A stretch of DNA of 36,146 nucleotides from Acetobacteraceae bacterium (GTDB lineage: Bacteria; Pseudomonadota; Alphaproteobacteria; Acetobacterales; Acetobacteraceae): NCBI GenBank assembly GCA_025055335.1, contig JANWXJ010000205.1, positions 1-36,146 of the forward strand, given 5' to 3'. The position numbers and the translations under genes are program-made. The notes under the pieces were generated by a model. That model was not told the DNA's origin. It saw nothing but the letters and a program-made list of their open reading frames with translations, and made no database searches. How positions within the stretch are numbered: position 1 is the first letter of the stretch; each line of letters begins with the position of its first letter. This document shows, one piece after another, positions 1 to 7,618 of the stretch.

Positions 1-66
1 GATCGGCGCAAGGCGCGGCCGCCGCCGTCGCCCTGCCCCAAGGCCGATCGCCGGGGCGCGCCCGGT

Positions 67-1260
67 TCAGCCGCGCAGCAGACCGGCCTCGGGCCGGACG
101 GTGTCGCTTCCGGGGAAGGCGGCGGCGACGGCGTTGTTCGACAGGCGCAGGTGGTCGCGCAGCAGCCCCTTGGCGATCGCGCGCAGGTCCCGGGTCGGCT
201 GGAGGTCCCGCCGCTGCAGCAGGTTGCCCTCGGCAAGGCCGGGCCAGTCCGCGATGACCCGCCCGCCGCGGATGGCCCCGCCGGCGAGGAAGGCGACGCC
301 GCCGGTGCCGTGGTCGGTCCCGACGGTGCCGTTGACATGGGCGGTGCGGCCGAACTCGGTGATCGCGAGGACGGCCGTGCGCGCCCAGGCCGCCCCGAGC
401 CCCTCCTTCAGCGCGATCAGCCCGGCATCGAGCTGGCCGAGCGCGGGCGGCAGCCGGGCGAGCTGGTTGGCGTGGGTGTCCCACCCCCCGAGTTCGAGCG
501 CCGCGACGCGGGGCCCGTCGGGGGCTGCGAGAAGCCGGGCGGCGAGGCCGCACAGCACGGCGAAGCCGCGTTCGCGCGGCGGCGCCCCGACCTGGCCCGA
601 CGCGTAGAGACGGCCGCGGAGCCCTTCCGCGAAGGGTCCGGCGAGACGGTCGTCCGCGGCGTAGAGCGCGGCCAGGCGGTCCAGCAGCTCGGGCGCCGGG
701 GCCGATTCCGGCGTCTGCGCGTAGGCGCCGACGGGCACGGCGCCGCGCAGCAGCAGCGGCACGTCCAGCCCGATGGACAGCCCCCCGCGCGGCGTGCCGT
801 TCCGCCGCGGCGGCAGCCCGGCGAGCGCCCGGTTGAGCCAGCCGGACGCCAGCCGCTGTTCCGCGCCGGCCTCTAGCAGATCCTGCGCCTCGAAATGGCT
901 TCGCGTGCGGTAGGGGCCGGCCACGGCATGGACGATCGCCGCCTCTCCCGCGCGGTAGAGCGCGTGCAGGCCGGGCATCGCCGGGTGCAGGCCGAAGAAG
1001 CCGCCGAGATCGAGGAGCCCCCCTTCCTGCCCCGGCTCTGGCGGGGCGAAGCCGGAGCGGAGAGCGGCCAGCCCCGGATCGCCGTAGGGCACGACGGCGT
1101 GCAGCCCGTCGAGCGCGCCGCGCAGCAGGATCACGACCAGCCTGGGATCGCCCGGGGCCTGGGCGAGGGCGAGACGGGCCGGCCCCAGCGCGGCCACCGC
1201 CGCGAGGCCGAGCAGGAGGCCGCGCCGGCCGATCGCCGGCAGATGGGGTGAGGAACTCAT
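67..1260 (-). CDS. DUF1501 family exported protein
   Basis: The 397-residue product matches the DUF1501 family, a group of exported proteins of unknown function with an alkaline-phosphatase/sulfatase-like look. Family hallmarks seen are a GGWDTH motif in the C-terminal half and an ITEFGRT segment followed by TDHGTGG and AFLAGG. The N-terminus carries twin arginines (IGRRGLLLG) before a hydrophobic stretch ending ALAQA, which suggests Tat-type export and cleavage near residue 34. The ATG at 1260 is chosen because it gives this signal peptide and overlaps the stop of the upstream DUF1800 gene as ATGA; the longer ORF-track version adds 83 residues lying inside DUF1800. The two genes are therefore almost certainly co-translated. 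Function is not established; metal-dependent hydrolysis in the periplasm is only a guess from the fold. Confidence 0.85.
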   Translation of the reverse strand: MSSSPHLPAIGRRGLLLGLAAVAALGPARLALAQAPGDPRLVVILLRGALDGLHAVVPYGDPGLAALRSGFAPPEPGQEGGLLDLGGFFGLHPAMPGLHALYRAGEAAIVHAVAGPYRTRSHFEAQDLLEAGAEQRLASGWLNRALAGLPPRRNGTPRGGLSIGLDVPLLLRGAVPVGAYAQTPESAPAPELLDRLAALYAADDRLAGPFAEGLRGRLYASGQVGAPPRERGFAVLCGLAARLLAAPDGPRVAALELGGWDTHANQLARLPPALGQLDAGLIALKEGLGAAWARTAVLAITEFGRTAHVNGTVGTDHGTGGVAFLAGGAIRGGRVIADWPGLAEGNLLQRRDLQPTRDLRAIAKGLLRDHLRLSNNAVAAAFPGSDTVRPEAGLLRG

Positions 1261-2573
1261 CGCCGCTGGAACTCCGGGCTGGCGAGAAGAAGGGTCATGG
1301 CGTCCTGGGCCGATCCGGCGCGGCCGATTTCCCGCCGCAGCGAATCCCGGGCAAGGCGCCCGAGCGCCGCCTCGGCTGCCGCCTGGGCGTCCACGCGGGC
1401 GAAGCGGCCGGCGGTGGCGAAGGCCCAGTCGGCGCGGGCGAGCAGCGCTTCCGGGCCGGCCCAGTCCTCGATCCGGTCGGGCCAGCCTTTCGGCGAGGGC
1501 GGACTCCACAGGGGCTGGGCAAGCTGGTTCATGCCGGCGACGGCAAGCAGGGCGCGATCCGGCGGCGCCCCGACCGCGCGCAGCGCGGCCAGGACGAGAT
1601 CGTGCGGCGGGCGGAGCTTGGCCAGCGGGGCCGAGAGCGCCTCGGGCCGCGAGATGAGGGTCCGCGCGGCGGCGCCGAGATCGCCGCCGCCATCGCGCAG
1701 CGCCCCCTCCACCGCCCGGACGATGGCGGGATCGGGGTCGTCGGCGAAGAAATGGGCGGCGAGCTTGCGGGCGAGGGCGCGATGCGTCGCCGGATGGCGG
1801 GCGAGCCAGCGGAGCAGGGCGATCCCCCCCTCCTCGCCCTCCTCGACCCGCCTGCCCATCACCGTCTTGGCGCCGGGCTCATGCGCGGCGGGGCGGAAGG
1901 CGAAGGCGCCGGTCTCGGCGTCGAAGGACCAGCCGGTTAGCACCTTGGCGAACTCGGTCACGTCCTCCTGGGTGTAGCCGGCGGCCGGGGTGACGCTGTG
2001 CAGTTCGAGGATCTCGCGGGCGAGGTTCTCGTTGAGGCCGCGGTTGCGCCGCCGCCCCACCTCGCTGTTCGGGCCGATCGAGCCGGCATTGTCGAGGAAG
2101 CGGAGCATCGCCGGGTGGCGCACGGCGGCGAGCAGCATGTCCTCGAAGCGGCCGAGCACATGCGGCCGGATCGCCTGCCGGACGTAATGGCCGGCGCCGA
2201 AGGCGGCGACCTGGCCGGCGCGGCGCGAGATGCAGAGGTGGTTGGCCCAGAAGGCGACGAGCCGCTCGATGAACGGCGCCTCCGCGGCGAGGCAGCCGGC
2301 GCACCAGGCGGCGAGCTCGTCGGCGACGAGCCGGTTCAGGGCCCGCTGCGTCTCGGCCGTCGGCATCCGCGCCCGTTCTGCCGTGAGGCGGAAGCCTTCG
2401 CCGAGATCGGGGAGCGGCGAGGGCGCCGGGGCCGGGCGGTGCCGCGAGATCTGCGCGGCGAGCCACCCTGCCGGATCGTCGGGAAGCGGCTCTCCGAGGC
2501 GCGGTCCGTAGCCGAACCGGATCAGGGCGATGTGGGCGGCGGTCATGGGGGATCGGCCATCTTCGGCTGACAT
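1257..2573 (-). CDS. DUF1800 family protein
   Basis: The 438-residue protein has the signatures of DUF1800: FWANHLCISRR near the N-terminal third, then GLNENLAREILELHSV, GYTQEDVTEFAKVLTGW, and a HEPGAKTVMG segment. DUF1800 has no defined biochemical role but is widely found directly upstream of DUF1501, as here. The start is ambiguous: ATG at 2573 (MSAEDG) or ATG at 2546 (MTAAHIALIRFGYGPR), the latter giving 429 residues and beginning at the conserved family start. No clear signal peptide is seen. The stop overlaps the DUF1501 start by four bases. The ORF track extends this frame to 4832 antisense to fusA, which is a GC-driven artefact. Confidence 0.85.
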   Translation of the reverse strand: MSAEDGRSPMTAAHIALIRFGYGPRLGEPLPDDPAGWLAAQISRHRPAPAPSPLPDLGEGFRLTAERARMPTAETQRALNRLVADELAAWCAGCLAAEAPFIERLVAFWANHLCISRRAGQVAAFGAGHYVRQAIRPHVLGRFEDMLLAAVRHPAMLRFLDNAGSIGPNSEVGRRRNRGLNENLAREILELHSVTPAAGYTQEDVTEFAKVLTGWSFDAETGAFAFRPAAHEPGAKTVMGRRVEEGEEGGIALLRWLARHPATHRALARKLAAHFFADDPDPAIVRAVEGALRDGGGDLGAAARTLISRPEALSAPLAKLRPPHDLVLAALRAVGAPPDRALLAVAGMNQLAQPLWSPPSPKGWPDRIEDWAGPEALLARADWAFATAGRFARVDAQAAAEAALGRLARDSLRREIGRAGSAQDAMTLLLASPEFQRR

Positions 2574-2626
2574 GCTAGCAGCCTTGCGGGCGCCCCGGCG
2601 CAACGAACCGTGACAGGCGCGGCGAT

Positions 2627-2637
2627 GTCGAATCGAC
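2627..2637. promoter_or_regulatory. 11-bp palindrome in the DUF1800/fusA divergent region
   Basis: GTCGA-A-TCGAC is a perfect palindrome around one central base, in the 231-base divergent gap between DUF1800 and fusA. It lies just upstream of a possible fusA -35 element. It could be an operator, but at this length it could also be chance. Confidence 0.2.
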
Positions 2638-2639
2638 GC

Positions 2640-2668
2640 TTGCCAAAAGGCTCCGATCCGGTCAGAAG
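2640..2668 (+). promoter_or_regulatory. candidate sigma-70 promoter for fusA
   Basis: TTGCCA (five of six matches to TTGACA) is followed after 17 bases by CAGAAG (three of six to TATAAT). Transcription would start near 2675 and leave a leader of about 130 bases before the fusA GTG. The -35 is good and the -10 weak. Another TTGACG at about 2764 lies too close to the start codon to be preferred. Confidence 0.3.
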
Positions 2669-2772
2669 CGGGGGCGGATAGGCGGCCGGGCAACCGGCCG
2701 CCCCTTCGTCTTGGCCGAACGCGATGCGGTGCCCCGCGGCGCCGCCCGGCCGAGGCAACACCCTTGACGACC

Positions 2773-2790
2773 CGCGGCGGGTTCGCCGCG
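2773..2790 (+). promoter_or_regulatory. hairpin abutting the fusA ribosome binding site
   Basis: CGCGGCG-GGTT-CGCCGCG forms a perfect 7-bp GC stem with a four-base loop. It ends three bases before the GGAGG Shine-Dalgarno sequence (2794-2798), which is itself six bases from the GTG start. A structure here could set translation efficiency or bind a protein. The pairing is seen directly; the regulatory role is inferred. Confidence 0.4.
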
Positions 2791-2804
2791 CATGGAGGCC
2801 AATC

Positions 2805-4886
2805 GTGGCGCGCACCCCGCTTGAGCGTATCCGCAACATCGGCATCACCGCGCACATCGACGCGGGCAAGACGACGACGACCGAGCGGATCCTGTATTAC
2901 ACCGGCAAGTCCCACAAGATCGGCGAGGTGCACGAGGGCAACACCACGACCGACTACATGGAGCAGGAGCGGGAGCGGGGTATCACCATCACCTCCGCCG
3001 CCGTGACCTGCGAATGGAAGGGCCACCGGATCAACATCATCGACACGCCGGGGCACATCGACTTCAACATCGAGGTGAACCGGTCCTTGCGCGTGCTGGA
3101 CGGCGCGGTGTTCATCATCGAGGGCGTGGCCGGCGTGCAGCCGCAGAGCGAGACGAACTGGCGGCTGGCCGACCGCTACAACGTCCCGCGCATCATCTAC
3201 ATCAACAAGCTCGACCGCACGGGCGCCGACTTCTACCGGGCCGCGGCGACGCTGACGGAGAAGCTCGGCATCGCCTGGGTGGCGCTGCAGCTGCCTATCG
3301 GCATCGAGGACACCTTCAAGGGTGTCGTGGACCTCGTGACGATGAAGGCGCTGATCTGGGAGGGCGACGAGCTCGGCGCCAAGTTCCGCGAGGCCGAGAT
3401 CCCCGACGACCTCAAGGAGAAGGCGGCGGAGTACCGGCAGAAGCTGCTCGACACCGCGGTCGCGGTGGACGAGGCGGCGATGGAGGAATATTTCGCCAAC
3501 GGCGACGTCTCGGTCGAGACGCTGAAGAAGTGCATCAAGAAGGGCACCATAAGCGGCGAGTTCCGCCCGGTGCTGTGCGGGTCCTCGTTCAAGAACAAGG
3601 GCGTGCAGCCGCTGCTCGATGCCGTGATCGACTACCTGCCCTCTCCGGTGGACGTCGAGGGCATCAAGGTCGCCCCGGCCGAGGGCCAGGACGAGGACAG
3701 CGAGCGCCGCATCATCCCGGTGCGCGAGGACGGGCCCTTCGCCGGCCTCGCCTTCAAGATCATCAACGACAAGTACGGCAACCTCACCTTCGTGCGCGTC
3801 TACTCGGGCGTGCTGCGCTCGGGCGACATGGTGCTGAACACCACCAAGGGCCACAAGGAGCGCATCGGCCGCATGTTCCAGATGCACGCCGACAAGCGCG
3901 AGGAGATCAAGGAGGTGTTCGCCGGCGACATCGCCGCCTTCGTCGGCCTCAAGGACACCCAGACGGGCGACACGCTGGCGAGCCCCGAGGATCCCGTCGT
4001 GCTCGAGCGCATGGCCTTCCCGGTGCCGGTGATCGACATCTCGGTCGAGCCCAAGACGAAGGACGCGATCGAGAAGATGACGCTCGGCCTGCAGAAGCTG
4101 GCGGCCGAGGATCCGTCGCTTCGCCTCAAGACCGACCAGGAGACGGGCCAGACCATCCTCTCCGGCATGGGCGAGTTGCACCTCGAGATCATCATCGACC
4201 GGCTGAAGCGCGAATACGGCGTGGAGGCGAACGTGGGCGCGCCGCAGGTGGCCTACCGCGAGACGATCACCCGCGCCCACACCGAGACCTACACCCACAA
4301 GAAGCAGACCGGCGGGTCGGGCCAGTTCGCGGAAGTGAAGATCGTCTTCGAGCCGCTCGAGCGGAACGCGGGCATCGTGTTCGAGAACGCCGTCGTCGGC
4401 GGCGCCGTGCCGAAGGAATACATCCCGGCGGTGGAGAAGGGCATCCGGACCCAGGCCGAGACCGGTGTGCTGGCCGGCTTCCCCACGGTGGACTTCAAGT
4501 TCACCCTGGTGGACGGCAAGTACCACGATGTCGACTCCTCGGCGCTGGCCTTCGAGATCGCGGCCAAGGCCTGCTTCCGGGAGGGCATGAAGAAGGCCGG
4601 GCCGGTCATCCTCGAGCCGATCATGGACGTCGAGGTGACGACGCCGCAGGACCATGTCGGCGACGTGGTGGGCGACCTGAACCGCCGCCGCGGCATGATC
4701 CAGAGCCAGGACATGGCGGGCACCTCCGTCATCGTCCGCGCGCATGTGCCGCTCAAGGAGATGTTCGGCTACATCTCCAACCTGCGCGGCATGACGAAGG
4801 GCCGGGCGTCCTTCTCCATGCAGTTCCACCACTACGAGCCCGTGCCGCGCAACGTGGCCGACGAGATCCTGAAGGCCTCGGCGTAG
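2805..4886 (+). CDS. fusA: Translation elongation factor G (stand-alone copy)
   Basis: The 693-residue protein is a full-length EF-G, the GTPase that drives ribosomal translocation and, with RRF, recycling. GTPase motifs are in order: G1 AHIDAGKTT (16-24), [13 protein letters not shown] (80-84) and NKLD (134-137), followed by the usual domains II-V. The GTG at 2805 is chosen because the product then begins [13 protein letters not shown], the normal EF-G start, with GGAGG six bases upstream; the ORF track adds 27 unlikely residues. The gene is not in a str operon: no rpsL, rpsG or tuf is adjacent. Several normally invariant stretches differ from the housekeeping protein, for example [16 protein letters not shown] in switch I and [25 protein letters not shown] after G3. 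It may be a second EF-G paralogue rather than the main copy, so the symbol is provisional. Confidence 0.9.
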   Translation: MARTPLERIRNIGITAHIDAGKTTTTERILYYTGKSHKIGEVHEGNTTTDYMEQERERGITITSAAVTCEWKGHRINIIDTPGHIDFNIEVNRSLRVLDGAVFIIEGVAGVQPQSETNWRLADRYNVPRIIYINKLDRTGADFYRAAATLTEKLGIAWVALQLPIGIEDTFKGVVDLVTMKALIWEGDELGAKFREAEIPDDLKEKAAEYRQKLLDTAVAVDEAAMEEYFANGDVSVETLKKCIKKGTISGEFRPVLCGSSFKNKGVQPLLDAVIDYLPSPVDVEGIKVAPAEGQDEDSERRIIPVREDGPFAGLAFKIINDKYGNLTFVRVYSGVLRSGDMVLNTTKGHKERIGRMFQMHADKREEIKEVFAGDIAAFVGLKDTQTGDTLASPEDPVVLERMAFPVPVIDISVEPKTKDAIEKMTLGLQKLAAEDPSLRLKTDQETGQTILSGMGELHLEIIIDRLKREYGVEANVGAPQVAYRETITRAHTETYTHKKQTGGSGQFAEVKIVFEPLERNAGIVFENAVVGGAVPKEYIPAVEKGIRTQAETGVLAGFPTVDFKFTLVDGKYHDVDSSALAFEIAAKACFREGMKKAGPVILEPIMDVEVTTPQDHVGDVVGDLNRRRGMIQSQDMAGTSVIVRAHVPLKEMFGYISNLRGMTKGRASFSMQFHHYEPVPRNVADEILKASA

Positions 4887-4971
4887 GCACTCCCTTCAGC
4901 CGGGGCCGGCGCGCGGCGCGGGGGGGAGGCTTCCGCGCCGCGTTGCTTGTACGGGATGCGGCGGGCGTGCT

Positions 4972-5001
4972 CGCGGACGTTGCCGGGAAGGAACGTCCGC
5001 G
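4972..5001 (+). terminator. stem-loop downstream of fusA
   Basis: CGCGGACGTT and AACGTCCGCG form a perfect 10-bp stem around a 10-base loop, about 85 bases after the fusA stop. No T-run follows, so it is either a weak intrinsic terminator or a 3'-end stabilising structure. It lies just left of the insertion sequence. Confidence 0.45.
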
Positions 5002-5056
5002 CGCGCCGCCCGCTGCCCGGCGCCTCCGCCGCACCCGCTCTGGCCGACTACGTCGT

Positions 5057-5076
5057 CTAGCAGCCTGTCCGAGAAA
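5057..5076 (+). repeat. left terminal inverted repeat of the IS
   Basis: Twenty bases pair with the right end at 18 positions; the mismatches are near the inner end. The first four bases are CTAG. Confidence 0.85.
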
Positions 5077-5116
5077 CCCCTAGCCGCGGCGACATGGTTC
5101 TGATTCGCTGTGGGTC

Positions 5117-6454
5117 ATGAGCAAGACCTTCCGGGCATGGGACGTGGATCAGGCGTGGGTGCTGCCGCCGTCGCTACAAGATTTCGTGCCGGCGGGGCAC
5201 CTGGCGCATTTCGTGCGGGATACGGTGCGCGAGGGGTTGGATCTGTCTGCGATCCTGGGGCGCTACACGGAGGATCGCAGCCAGCCGCCCTACCATCCGG
5301 CGATGCTGGTGGCGCTGCTGCTGTATGGCTACAGCCGCGGCCTCTACTCCTCGCGGCAGCTGGCGCGGGCCTGCGAGGAGCGTCTCGACGTGATGGCGGT
5401 CACCGGCCTGCAGCGGCCGGATTTCCGCACGATCAGCGACCTCCGCAAGCGCCACCTGGCTGCCCTCGGCGATCTCTTCGTGCAGGTGCTGCGGCTCTGC
5501 CGGGCGGCGGGGCTGGTCCGGCTCGGCCATGTGGCGATCGACGGCACCAAGCTGCGCGCGAACGCCAACCGCAACCGCGCTATGAGCTATCGCCGCCTGC
5601 GCGAGGCGGAGGCGAAGCTCGCTGCCGAAGTCGCCGCCTGGTTGGCCCGCGCCGAGGCCGTCGACACCGAGGAGGACGCGGCGCATGGCCGCGACCGACG
5701 CGGCGACGAGATGCCTGCCTGGGTGGCCGACAAGCAGCGGCGCCTGGAGCGTATCGGCGCCGCCCGCGCCGCGCTCGAGGCCGAGGCCGCCGCCGGGCCA
5801 GACGACCAGGACCCGAACGGGCCGGGGCCGTCCTCGGGCATGCGCGGGCGCAACGGCACATGGCCCGGCTCGGGCGAGCCGCCGCCCGACACGGCGCAGC
5901 GCAACTTCACCGATCCCGACAGCCGCATCCAGCCCAGTCCCGGCGGCGGCGTTATCGCGGGCTACAACGCCGAGGCCGCGGTCGATGCCGAACAGGGCGT
6001 CATCGTCGCCCACGCCGTGCAGACCAACCCCGCCGACTTCGCCGCGCTGATCCCGCTGGTCGATGCCGTGCATGGCAATCTCGGCGCCAAGCCCCGCGAG
6101 GTCTCCGCCGATGCCGGCTTCGCCTCCGAGGCCAACTTCGAGGCCATGGCGGCCCGCCGCATCCGCGCCTACCTCGCCCCCGGCCGCGCCAGGCACGGCG
6201 ACGGACACGAGGCCGGCGCCAGGCGCTTCAAGCGATGTCCCAGGATGGCCGCGATGGCCGAAACCATCCGCCGCGCCGGCCACCGCAGCCGATACCGCCT
6301 CCGCAAGCAGGTCGTCGAGCCGGTCTTCGGTCAGATCAAGCAGGCCAGAGGGTTCCGCCAGTTCCTGCTCCGCGGCCTCCACAACGTCCGCGGCGAATGG
6401 GCCATGCTCTGCACCGCCCACAACCTCCTCAAGCTCGCCAAGGCCAGCGCGTGA
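5117..6454 (+). CDS. IS1182-family transposase
   Basis: This 445-residue DDE transposase moves the surrounding element. The N-terminal part (about 1-120) looks like the DUF772 domain, with PPYHPAMLVALLLYGYSRG and FRTISDLRKRH. The catalytic triad can be placed at D142 (VAIDGTKLRANAN), D332 (SADAGFAS) and E401 (VVEPVFGQIKQARGF). Between the first and second Asp is a charged, probably disordered insert rich in Ala, Arg, Glu and Pro (about 165-270), usual for this family. The ATG at 5117 lies 60 bases from the left end and the stop 59 bases before the right end. The frame is unbroken and all three acidic residues are present, so the element may still be active. Overlapping ORFs in other frames are shadows. 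Confidence 0.92.
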   Translation: MSKTFRAWDVDQAWVLPPSLQDFVPAGHLAHFVRDTVREGLDLSAILGRYTEDRSQPPYHPAMLVALLLYGYSRGLYSSRQLARACEERLDVMAVTGLQRPDFRTISDLRKRHLAALGDLFVQVLRLCRAAGLVRLGHVAIDGTKLRANANRNRAMSYRRLREAEAKLAAEVAAWLARAEAVDTEEDAAHGRDRRGDEMPAWVADKQRRLERIGAARAALEAEAAAGPDDQDPNGPGPSSGMRGRNGTWPGSGEPPPDTAQRNFTDPDSRIQPSPGGGVIAGYNAEAAVDAEQGVIVAHAVQTNPADFAALIPLVDAVHGNLGAKPREVSADAGFASEANFEAMAARRIRAYLAPGRARHGDGHEAGARRFKRCPRMAAMAETIRRAGHRSRYRLRKQVVEPVFGQIKQARGFRQFLLRGLHNVRGEWAMLCTAHNLLKLAKASA

Positions 6455-6493
6455 CACAAGGCCTCACCCCATCCCAGACAAGGCACGGCTACA

Positions 6494-6513
6494 TTTTCCG
6501 GACAGGCTGCTAG
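6494..6513 (-). repeat. right terminal inverted repeat of the IS
   Basis: The reverse complement starts CTAGCAGCCTGTCCGG and matches the left end at 18 of 20 bases. Confidence 0.85.
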
Positions 6514-6674
6514 TGCGCAAGAGGTGGACGGCCGGAACCCGGAGCGAGATGCGCATCGCCCGCGGCTCCGGCGTCTGCCGGATGGGCCCGCGCGTCGGCT
6601 TCCTGTCGGACGCCCAGGCCTTCGCGCAGCGCAACTTCGGCGGCGCCGGGCGGCCCTGCTCCTGCCGTTCGGGC

Positions 6675-7124
6675 TCAGCGCCTCAGGAAGTGGGTGATGA
6701 GCGCATCCAGCACCAGAACGCCATCCGCCTGGCGTTCGGCGATATAGCGGAACTTCGCGATCCCGAGGTCGGCGCGGCTGCGGGAAGGCCGAAGCTCGAC
6801 CACCTCGGCCGACAGTTCGAGCACCTCGTCCGGCCGAACGGGCGCGGGCCAGCGCACCTCCATCTGGTTGCCGCCGAGGTTGATGTCGGCCAGCAGCCCG
6901 CTGTCCACCGAGCGGCCGAAGACGGCGGAGAGGGTGTGCAGGCCGCTCGCCACCATCTCGCCGAACATGCTCCTGCGGCCGGCCTCCTCGTCCATGTGGA
7001 ACGCTTGCGGATCGAAGCGGCGGGCGAACTCCACCACCTCCGCCCGCGGCAGCACGAGCGTGCCGAGACGGAAGCGCTGGCCGACCGCAAGCTGGTCGAA
7101 GGAGGAGAGGCGGGGGATGTCCAT
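6675..7124 (-). CDS. MaoC-like hot-dog dehydratase
   Basis: The 149-residue single-domain protein has the MaoC/R-hydratase signature: FDPQAFHMDEEAG around residues 38-49 (Asp and His of the hydratase 2 motif), followed by FGEMVASGLHT. MaoC-domain proteins typically add water across the double bond of enoyl-CoA thioesters. The length suits a stand-alone hot-dog subunit acting as a dimer. It runs convergently towards the insertion sequence and divergently from the small cytochrome gene, with about 100 bases between their starts. The ATG at 7124 is used because it precedes the conserved fold; the alternative frame in the track (6683-7184) is a shadow. The physiological acyl-CoA substrate cannot be deduced from the neighbours. 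Confidence 0.88.
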   Translation of the reverse strand: MDIPRLSSFDQLAVGQRFRLGTLVLPRAEVVEFARRFDPQAFHMDEEAGRRSMFGEMVASGLHTLSAVFGRSVDSGLLADINLGGNQMEVRWPAPVRPDEVLELSAEVVELRPSRSRADLGIAKFRYIAERQADGVLVLDALITHFLRR

Positions 7125-7137
7125 GTCCGGATCCTCT

Positions 7138-7152
7138 GGCGCGTTGCGCGCC
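7138..7152. promoter_or_regulatory. small inverted repeat between the MaoC-like gene and the cytochrome gene
   Basis: GGCGCG-TTG-CGCGCC is a perfect 6-bp inverted repeat in the divergent promoter region. It could be an operator or a chance GC palindrome. Confidence 0.2.
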
Positions 7153-7224
7153 TGTCGCTTGGCGCAGATGCCACGCTGCGTCTAGCATCGCATCGCAGCG
7201 CATCGGAACCGGGGGGAGGATGCC

Positions 7225-7497
7225 ATGCGAAGGATCGCCCTTGCCGCCGCCCTCGCCGCAGCAGCAGCCTGGGGCGGCCCGGCCTCCGCTCAGGCGCCGG
7301 ACGGGGCAGCGGCCTACAACGAGGCTTGCGCCAACTGCCACCGCACGCCCGCGCGCTTCATGCGCCGCTTCATGGAGATGACGCCCGAGCAGCGCCGGGC
7401 CGAGCTCGACCGTTTCCTCACCGGCCACTACGCGCCGGACGCGGCGCGGCGCGAGGCGATCATCGCCTGGCTGGAGGCGAACCACACGCGGCGCTGA
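7225..7497 (+). CDS. small monohaem c-type cytochrome
   Basis: The 90-residue protein has an N-terminal signal peptide (hydrophobic Ala-rich stretch, likely cleaved after ASAQA near residue 24) and one haem-binding motif CANCH (C35, C38, H39). The mature protein is only about 66 residues, shorter than a classical class I cytochrome c. It has three downstream Met residues (MRRFMEM) that could supply the sixth ligand. It would act in the periplasm as an electron carrier. The ATG at 7225 follows a strong GGGGGGAGG sequence. It is convergent with the 37-residue protein and the ferric-reductase-type gene, which makes a shared redox role possible but unproven. Confidence 0.85.
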   Translation: MRRIALAAALAAAAAWGGPASAQAPDGAAAYNEACANCHRTPARFMRRFMEMTPEQRRAELDRFLTGHYAPDAARREAIIAWLEANHTRR

Positions 7498-7504
7498 CGC
7501 CGCC

Positions 7505-7618
7505 TCAGGCGAACAGCGCGCGCAGCGCGAAGGCGACCGTGCCGGCCGCGACCGCCAGCAGCAGCAGGCGGATCTTCAGGCGCAGAGCGGCCTCGCCGCG
7601 GGGCAGGGGCTCAGGCAT
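7505..7618 (-). CDS. 37-residue single-span membrane protein
   Basis: This gene is not in the ORF track. Reading the minus strand from ATG at 7618 to TGA at 7505-7507 gives a 37-residue protein, MPEPLPRGEAALRLK followed by one hydrophobic helix of about 20 residues rich in Leu, Val and Ala, ending ALFA. Its start overlaps the end of the ferric-reductase-type gene by eight bases (ATGCCTGA), the arrangement expected for translational coupling. A charged N-terminus with R and K before the helix suggests N-in topology. No function is recognised; a small accessory subunit of the oxidoreductase is the simplest reading. Confidence 0.6.
   Translation of the reverse strand: MPEPLPRGEAALRLKIRLLLLAVAAGTVAFALRALFA

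Larger units (their letters stand above)
5057..6513 (+). mobile_element. IS1182-family insertion sequence
   Basis: An element of about 1457 bp is bounded by inverted repeats. The left end CTAGCAGCCTGTCCGAGAAA (5057-5076) matches the reverse complement of the right end (6494-6513) at 18 of 20 bases, and weaker similarity (TAGCCG) continues inward. It holds one intact transposase gene. CTAG occurs at both extreme ends; because CTAG is a palindrome it could be the tip of the repeats or a 4-bp target duplication, so the boundary is uncertain by four bases on each side. It sits between fusA and a convergent MaoC-like gene and does not visibly break a gene. Confidence 0.88.

Noticed and set aside
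1-66. Left-edge sequence
   Set aside because: No coding frame end, terminator or RNA gene could be supported in these 66 bases. GATCGGC (1-7) and GCCGATC (43-49) are inverted copies but far apart and short.
1257-4832. 1191-residue minus-strand ORF extending DUF1800 across fusA
   Set aside because: The upstream 750 or so residues are antisense to a certain EF-G gene, rich in His, Arg, Asp and Leu as expected from the reverse frame of GC-rich codons. The DUF1800 start near 2546-2573 is natural.
6549-6600. RIARGSG peptide right of the insertion sequence, resembling the Ffh M-domain motif
   Set aside because: The seven-residue match is not followed by Ffh-like sequence in any frame and no coding frame continues from left of the element. 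Too short to call an ffh remnant.
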